A stretch of 9,891 bases of DNA from CAYRKQ01 sp964621845 (GTDB lineage Bacteria; Patescibacteriota; Saccharimonadia; Saccharimonadales; UBA7683), in contig CAZUOL010000023.1 in the NCBI GenBank assembly GCA_964621845.1, forward strand, positions 1 to 9,891. The letters run 5' to 3'. This document shows, one piece after another, positions 6,116 to 9,891 of this stretch; the stretch's first letter is position 1; each line of letters opens with the position of its first letter. The notes beneath the pieces were generated by a model. That model saw only the letters and a program-made list of their open reading frames with translations, had not been told where the DNA came from and did not search any database. The position numbers and the translations under genes were made by a program.

Positions 6116-6742
6116 TTATTCAGTCTTTTTTATATTGCCGTTTTTATCAACTTCGCCCAAAGGTTTTGCTATCACCACCTCGCGGCCATCGGTCTCGCCC
6201 TTCAGCGTGCAAGTATATAAGGTCATTTTTGCTTCATCACTTGGTGCTTCAATCTCCACCTGATTCGGCTTGACTTCCTTCATTTGAGTAATTTCATAGG
6301 CATAGCGTTTTTTGTGAAAATCAACAATCACCTGATCGCCCACATTCATTTTTTCAATATGATAGAACGGTGATTTACGCGCGGTCTCACCTGGCGTGAG
6401 GCCAATTTCAAAACGGTGAGCCGAAAGAATAAAGTTACCGCCTTTTACCGGATCTCCCCGTTCCGGGAACCGGTGCCAAGCACCATCGTTTAAGGCCTCC
6501 GCACCACCGGTATTAATCGGTACATTGACCCCAATTTTAGGAATAATCACTCGGTCACCTTCTGGCTCTTTGAGCGTTTTAGCATTAATTGGCTGGGCAG
6601 GATAGAGTACCTGAATGTTTGGCGTCATTACCAACAACAACAAATAGACACCCCCCGCGAGTAGCGCTAATGAGATGATCAGAAGCAAGGTAGACTTCCA
6701 GCCCCCCTTCTTTGTAACCCCGCTATTGTGTTTGAAATGCAT
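6116..6742 (-). CDS. Sortase family transpeptidase, membrane anchored
   Basis: 208 aa. Sortases cleave a C-terminal sorting signal of exported proteins and join them to the cell wall or to pilin subunits, acting outside the membrane. A single N-terminal membrane helix is seen at about residues 17-39. The catalytic triad is visible: H109 in LSAHRF, C178 in the TLYTC motif, and R187 in DGREVVI. The beta-barrel segments IPKIGVNVPI (67-76) and NVGDQVIVD (133-141) are typical. Length fits the small sortase classes; the TLYTC signature does not decide the class. No convincing LPxTG-type substrate (motif plus hydrophobic stretch plus basic tail) is encoded in this window. No Shine-Dalgarno site precedes the ATG at 6742, which lies only 26 nt after the encoded CCA of tRNA-Gly, so the two may share a transcript. 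The paralogous DUF4214 surface genes follow downstream. Confidence 0.93.
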   Translation of the reverse strand: MHFKHNSGVTKKGGWKSTLLLIISLALLAGGVYLLLLVMTPNIQVLYPAQPINAKTLKEPEGDRVIIPKIGVNVPINTGGAEALNDGAWHRFPERGDPVKGGNFILSAHRFEIGLTPGETARKSPFYHIEKMNVGDQVIVDFHKKRYAYEITQMKEVKPNQVEIEAPSDEAKMTLYTCTLKGETDGREVVIAKPLGEVDKNGNIKKTE

Positions 6743-6768
6743 GTAATCTTTGGGTCGTTGCTTTAAGT

Positions 6769-6843
6769 TGGTGCGGGTGGCGAGAGTCTAACTCGCGTTG
6801 CCTGCTTGGAAGGCAGGAGTAATAAACGTTATACCACACCCGC
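6769..6843 (-). tRNA. tRNA-Gly(UCC), CCA encoded, altered D-loop and T-loop
   Basis: Full cloverleaf on the minus strand, 72 nt plus CCA. The acceptor GCGGGTG pairs perfectly with CACCCGC, the anticodon stem CCTGC pairs with GCAGG, and the loop CTTCCAA gives anticodon UCC (reads GGA/GGG). The variable loop is CAAC and the T stem GCGAG/CTCGC is perfect. Oddities: the D stem has three pairs plus a T-T mismatch (GTAT/TTAC). The D-loop AACGTTTA has one G where G18G19 is expected, so position 19 is probably U. The T-loop is TTAGACT, so C56 is A. The discriminator is A, whereas bacterial tRNA-Gly usually has U73. The 19:56 change could form a U-A pair in place of G-C. Intact stems, CCA and a consensus promoter at 6862-6870 argue against a decayed pseudogene. 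Confidence 0.85.
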
Positions 6844-6854
6844 ATAATTGCGAA

Positions 6855-7514
6855 CTAGTCTATTATAGCAGATAGCCAGCCCTTCATTCTTCGATACAAC
6901 CGAACACCACGCTCGGGATGACGAGCAGCGACAACACTTACATGCAGCGTTCCATATGGCAGCTTGCCCTTTTTATTAGCCATTTTTGAAGTACGCCTGT
7001 CTACCTGAGTTTTACGAAACGAACAAGCACTAAGCTGGGTTACAGTCTGCCAATATGAGGCGCACACCTCGTGATTGCTGTCTTTGTAGAGATGCATTCT
7101 TACTGTGATATTTTCATCATTCAGATTACATACCTCACGCAGCCAGCGTAGCCACAGTTTGATTACTTCTGGGTCAGAGTTTGCAAGACGAATTTGCTCA
7201 ACTGTTTTGGAGCCTTCACCAAGCCACAGACCCATCCCCACCATCCAAAGATCTCTTTTAGAAAGCTTCCCCACTTCATAATATCCGCTAGCTAGTAACC
7301 TCTCTATTTCTCGCTTACGTGATTGCTTTTTGACCATGCCATACTTTAGTTGTCCAGCTTTTGTCCGCTCAAGAGTTTCAGCATTCGGAACGAAGGGGCG
7401 ATCACGAAACCAGTTACTCAGCGTACTTTTTGAGACACCAGTTTTTTGTGAAATGAACGAATACGAATAACCCTCATCTCGAAGTTTAGTTGCACCAGCT
7501 CTATGAATATTCAT
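6855..7514 (-). CDS. HTH plus LAGLIDADG-like DNA-binding protein
   Basis: 219 aa. Residues about 8-38 form a helix-turn-helix (LRDEGYSYSFISQKTGVSKS then TLSNWFRD) of the resolvase/transposase-like kind. Residues about 86-216 resemble a single-motif LAGLIDADG homing-endonuclease/WhiA-type domain: VGMGLWLGEGS (92-102) aligns with LAGLIDADG, with E100 at the place of the catalytic acid. LANSDPEVIKLWLRWL and KKGKLPYGTLHV follow. Similar stand-alone HTH-LAGLIDADG proteins are common in CPR genomes. Whether they cut DNA or only bind it is not known to me. One motif means it would work as a dimer. The gene lies between two tRNA genes; its last codons hold the tRNA-Gly promoter. ATG 7514 sits 6 nt after a -10-like TAGACT and has no Shine-Dalgarno site, so the mRNA is probably leaderless. 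Confidence 0.8.
   Translation of the reverse strand: MNIHRAGATKLRDEGYSYSFISQKTGVSKSTLSNWFRDRPFVPNAETLERTKAGQLKYGMVKKQSRKREIERLLASGYYEVGKLSKRDLWMVGMGLWLGEGSKTVEQIRLANSDPEVIKLWLRWLREVCNLNDENITVRMHLYKDSNHEVCASYWQTVTQLSACSFRKTQVDRRTSKMANKKGKLPYGTLHVSVVAARHPERGVRLYRRMKGWLSAIID
6862..6870 (-). promoter_or_regulatory. Consensus extended -10 promoter of tRNA-Gly
   Basis: The minus strand reads TGC TATAAT, a perfect extended -10. Transcription would start near 6855, about 12 nt before the first tRNA base at 6843. It lies within the last codons of the HTH/LAGLIDADG gene. No good -35 is visible. It is the best -10 in the window, and the sortase gene downstream may also depend on it. Confidence 0.7.
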
Positions 7515-7520
7515 ATTACA

Positions 7521-7549
7521 AGTCTAGCAATATATGCAAGTTGGTTCAA
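7521..7549 (-). promoter_or_regulatory. Promoter of the HTH/LAGLIDADG gene (TTGAAC - 17 - TAGACT)
   Basis: On the minus strand, -35 TTGAAC (7549-7544), a 17-bp spacer ending in TGC, and -10 TAGACT (7526-7521). The predicted start falls at the ATG (7514), so the transcript would be leaderless. The -35 overlaps the -35 of the divergent tRNA-Arg promoter. Confidence 0.5.
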
Positions 7550-7569
7550 TAATACTCCCGTGCTACAAT
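7541..7569 (+). promoter_or_regulatory. Promoter of tRNA-Arg (TTGGTT - 17 - TACAAT)
   Basis: -35 TTGGTT (7541-7546), a 17-bp spacer ending in TGC, and -10 TACAAT (7564-7569), forming an extended -10. Transcription would start near 7576, a few bases before the tRNA at 7581. It overlaps head-to-head with the promoter of the HTH/LAGLIDADG gene, so the two may compete. Confidence 0.6.
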
Positions 7570-7580
7570 ATCTGTGGTGC

Positions 7581-7657
7581 GCCTCGGTAGCTCAGTGGAT
7601 TAGAGCAGCGGGCTTCTATCCCGCGTGTCGCAGGTTCGAATCCTGCCCGAGGTACCA
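7581..7657 (+). tRNA. tRNA-Arg(UCU), CCA encoded
   Basis: Canonical cloverleaf. The acceptor GCCTCGG pairs with CCGAGGT (G1-U72 wobble). The D arm is GCTC/GAGC with GG in the loop. The anticodon stem GCGGG/CCCGC carries the loop CTTCTAT, giving anticodon UCU (reads AGA/AGG). The variable loop is GTGTC, and the T arm GCAGG/CCTGC has the standard TTCGAAT loop. Discriminator A and CCA follow. It has normal D- and T-loops, a useful contrast to the tRNA-Gly about 740 bp away. Confidence 0.96.
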
Positions 7658-7929
7658 AATTCTAATTACCCAAATACTTGTTTATTGCTGCGGTATAGAT
7701 TATTAACACCTCCTTGAGAAGATGCTACAGATTTCTGCAACTGGTTGTGATATTCGCAGAAATACAGACCATTAATTAGGCAAGGCCAAGTCAAGTTGAC
7801 ACGTACACGTTCACGTTTTCCCTCGAAAAAATAAAGATGAACTCTCCCAAACATCTATGCACTTTGAAACCGCTTTGTTTGTATACTTAGGCAATGAAGA
7901 GCGTAGGGATTTTAGGGACTTACTCTCAC
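7658..7929. other. Intergenic stretch without a convincing gene
   Basis: 272 nt between tRNA-Arg and the stop of the Clp-like gene. Visible items: a perfect 8-bp inverted repeat ATTTCTGC/GCAGAAAT (7731-7738 and 7756-7763, 17-nt loop), an orphan Shine-Dalgarno sequence AAGGAGGTG on the minus strand (7715-7707) with no start codon after it, a short run of ACGTNN repeated three times (7801-7818), and pieces resembling the surface-gene promoter (7871-7894). A 62-codon minus-strand frame (7854-7666) has no ribosome binding site and no recognisable sequence. No terminator with a U-tract is seen for either neighbour. Confidence 0.6.
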
Positions 7930-9891
7930 TTAGCGCTTAATGAGTGGCTCGATCTCTGGGGCATCAATGTTGATCGTAGCGCCTGCTCCCGTTTGCTGCG
8001 AAAGTAGTTGCTTTGCCACAATATTTTCGATTGTTCGTTGCATGACACGCCGCAATGGTCGGGCACCTAACCGTGGGTCATAACCAGCCTCGGCAAGCAG
8101 CTCCTTGGCAGCAGGCGTAAGCCGTACGGTTACTTTTTGAGTAGCGAGTGTTTTATTCAACCCTGCAAGAATTAAATCAACCAACTTTACGAGCTCCTCT
8201 TTTGTAAGCGGCCTGAAGAGCACAATTTCATCAAAGCGATTTAAAAATTCTGGCCGGAACAGTTTTTGATTGACAAGCTCATCAATAAACTCATCTTCAA
8301 ATTGCTCAATATCCTCACCTTTTTCAATATGCGCCCGAATAGCTTCAGCCCCCGCATTTGAGGTTGCAATAATAATCGCGTCTTTAAAACTGATGGGCTT
8401 ATTTGCACCATCACGTAGGGTGCCTTCGTCGAGCATCTGGAGCAAAAGATTTAAAACGTTCGGATGGGCCTTTTCAATTTCATCAAGCAACACCACCGAA
8501 AATGGTTGCTTGGCAATTTGGGCCGCGAGGCTCATGGCATCTTCAGCTGCCGGTGCTAATAATCGAGCTGCATCGTTCACCCCTGAAAACTCGTTTAAAT
8601 CCACTCGTACCATCCGTTCTTCGCCCCCAAAATAGACGGCGGCCAAGCTCTTTGCCAGTTCTGTTTTACCAACACCCGTAGGCCCTAAGAATAAAAAGGT
8701 ACCGATTGGCTTCTGTTGGTTACGTACGCCAGCACGGGCACGACGCAAAGCATCGCTCACTACCGCCACTGCTCGAACCTGGTTGATCATGCGTTCATGA
8801 ATTTTATCTTCTAAATTAAGAAGAGCATCTCTGTCATCTATTGTTGTTGCCGTCTGCACGCTCACCCCATAGCTTTTTTCTACTGCCTGTTGTACCGATT
8901 TTTGGGTTATAAAGTAAGTCTGTTCTTTAAAACTTGCCGCTGCCTCAAGCAATTTAATTGCCTTACCTGGGAATGCCTGCTCGGTTATGTAACGATCGGC
9001 AAGCCGGTAGGCTTCGTGGAGCGATTGATACATATAGGTTGCGTTATTGCGCACTTCCAGCAACAACACTTGGTCTTCGATCACTCGTAAGGTATCTTCC
9101 TCGCCCAGAGGGTTTACGCTAATGCGGTTCATCAACTGCGTGAGCCCAGGATTGAACTGTGATAGCTTGAGCCACTGCTGCGCATCAAGCGCCAGAATTA
9201 ACCGAATGCCTCCACCTTGCAGCACCTGCATCAACATGCTTGAAAGGTCCACCGCCCCTACCCCCGCCTGCAGGAATAACTCGGCGTCGTCGAGGAATAA
9301 AATGACATTCTTCGCTTTGGCAGCCTCGTTAAACAACCTTATCATCAGCTGCTCTAGGTTGCCTCTGCTATTTGCAATAATGGTGGCGCTATCGAGTGCC
9401 ACAATCTGCGCATATCGAATATCATGTGGTGTTTTTTTATCTTGCAGCAGCCGCTGGGCAAGTGCATACACTAAGGTTGTTTTGCCAACACCCACCTCGC
9501 CTACGAGCGTGGCGTTACGCCGACCAGGCTGCCCTAACACATGCATGATTTGAGTCATAGCTTCGTTGTGGCCTTCTATTTCGCGACTGAGCAATCCCCC
9601 CCTTTCAACCTCTTGGGTGACATTGAGCCCGAAATGATTGAGTAGCGGGGTGTAACCAAAACTTAAATCACGCCCGATACCACCAGTGTGCTGACGCTCG
9701 TTAGAACGGCGTATAACGCTCGTGATGTGCTGATGCCACGCGAGCCCTGCCTCAAGATCGCTCTGATCCAGGCGTAGTTGCGCCAGGTAATATTCATATT
9801 CCGGTACCTGCTTTAGCAGCGCAACAAAAACAGCAGCGCTACTCACTACCTCTTCTTTGTGTGTACGTGAAAGAGCGGCGGCTTCAGCCCA
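7930..9891 (-). CDS. Divergent ClpC-like double AAA+ ATPase, 5' end outside window
   Basis: 653 codons visible; the frame stays open to the window edge, so a GTG at 9846 is not taken as the start. Residues count from the first visible codon. About 1-60 resemble part of a Clp N domain. AAA1: Walker A GEVGVGKTT (131-139), Walker B LFLDDAE (198-204, DD for the usual DE). AAA2: Walker A GPTGVGKTE (403-411), Walker B VVLLDE (466-471), arginine finger R552 in FRPEFLNRFDE, sensor 2 GARPLRR (609-615). ClpC-type proteins normally unfold substrates for ClpP. Here the AAA1 KYRG pore loop reads NSRG, the AAA2 GYVGY loop is replaced by about 16 Ala-rich residues, no VGF/IGL-type ClpP loop is visible, and the middle domain is missing. 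Ordinary threading is doubtful. It may be a remodeller or scaffold. ATPase activity probably rests in AAA2. Confidence 0.9.
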   Translation of the reverse strand, partial: WAEAAALSRTHKEEVVSSAAVFVALLKQVPEYEYYLAQLRLDQSDLEAGLAWHQHITSVIRRSNERQHTGGIGRDLSFGYTPLLNHFGLNVTQEVERGGLLSREIEGHNEAMTQIMHVLGQPGRRNATLVGEVGVGKTTLVYALAQRLLQDKKTPHDIRYAQIVALDSATIIANSRGNLEQLMIRLFNEAAKAKNVILFLDDAELFLQAGVGAVDLSSMLMQVLQGGGIRLILALDAQQWLKLSQFNPGLTQLMNRISVNPLGEEDTLRVIEDQVLLLEVRNNATYMYQSLHEAYRLADRYITEQAFPGKAIKLLEAAASFKEQTYFITQKSVQQAVEKSYGVSVQTATTIDDRDALLNLEDKIHERMINQVRAVAVVSDALRRARAGVRNQQKPIGTFLFLGPTGVGKTELAKSLAAVYFGGEERMVRVDLNEFSGVNDAARLLAPAAEDAMSLAAQIAKQPFSVVLLDEIEKAHPNVLNLLLQMLDEGTLRDGANKPISFKDAIIIATSNAGAEAIRAHIEKGEDIEQFEDEFIDELVNQKLFRPEFLNRFDEIVLFRPLTKEELVKLVDLILAGLNKTLATQKVTVRLTPAAKELLAEAGYDPRLGARPLRRVMQRTIENIVAKQLLSQQTGAGATINIDAPEIEPLIKR

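Noticed and set aside
6828..6836. TGGTATAAC on the minus strand as a sortase promoter
   Set aside because: It is the D-arm region of tRNA-Gly, which explains the sequence; kept only as a remote possibility.
7503..7706. Plus-strand frame over the tRNA-Arg gene
   Set aside because: Its peptide is the usual translation of a tRNA gene; the tRNA explains the sequence.
7796..7801. Perfect TTGACA on the plus strand
   Set aside because: No -10 element at 16-19 bp downstream.
7666..7854. 62-codon minus-strand frame between tRNA-Arg and the Clp-like gene
   Set aside because: ATG start but no ribosome site, no clear -10, no recognisable domain; length is within chance for an intergenic gap.
7893..8007. 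Plus-strand frame beginning MKSVGILGTYSH
   Set aside because: Overlaps the end of the secure Clp-like gene antisense, and has no ribosome binding site.

Overview
This window most likely comes from a Candidate Phyla Radiation (Patescibacteria) bacterium, probably Candidatus Saccharibacteria (TM7). This is inferred from gene content: a MurA with an N-terminal XRE helix-turn-helix domain, small surface proteins with DUF4214-like repeats, a sortase, a divergent Clp-type AAA+ protein, and a GlyA with the insert seen in many CPR homologues. No ribosomal RNA is present, so the placement is tentative. All genes read cleanly in the standard bacterial code. The eight visible stop codons are TAA (5) or TAG (3), never TGA.

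Layout, left to right. (1) 1-959, minus: glyA (serine hydroxymethyltransferase), cut off at the left edge. (2) 960-1107: divergent promoter region with three copies of TATACCAT. (3) 1108-2616, plus: XRE-MurA fusion, probably leaderless. (4) 2617-2723: short convergent gap with no gene. (5) 2724-6742, minus: a surface-protein cluster. In transcription order it holds a sortase, a signal-anchored triple-DUF4214 protein, a four-helix membrane protein, a signal-anchored 191-aa protein, and a second DUF4214 protein that starts at TTG behind a hairpin and has no export signal. (6) 6769-7657: an HTH plus LAGLIDADG-like gene sandwiched between an odd tRNA-Gly(UCC) (minus) and tRNA-Arg(UCU) (plus). (7) 7658-7929: intergenic, no convincing gene. 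(8) 7930-9891, minus: Clp-like double AAA+ ATPase, 5' end outside the window.

Promoters in this window look like extended -10 elements (TGnTATAAT-like) with weak -35 boxes. Two surface genes share a promoter that is similar through its spacer (21 of 30 positions).

How the genes may work together: GlyA makes glycine and one-carbon units, MurA starts peptidoglycan precursor synthesis, and the sortase/DUF4214 cluster builds something at the cell surface. The tRNA-Gly keeps a full cloverleaf, encoded CCA and a consensus promoter, but has an altered D-loop/T-loop contact and an A discriminator. The Clp-like protein keeps its D2 ATPase motifs but has lost both aromatic pore loops and any visible ClpP-docking loop. 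The most unusual points are the tRNA-Gly, the pore-loop-less Clp, the MurA-HTH fusion, the hairpin-masked TTG start, and the shared surface-gene promoter.
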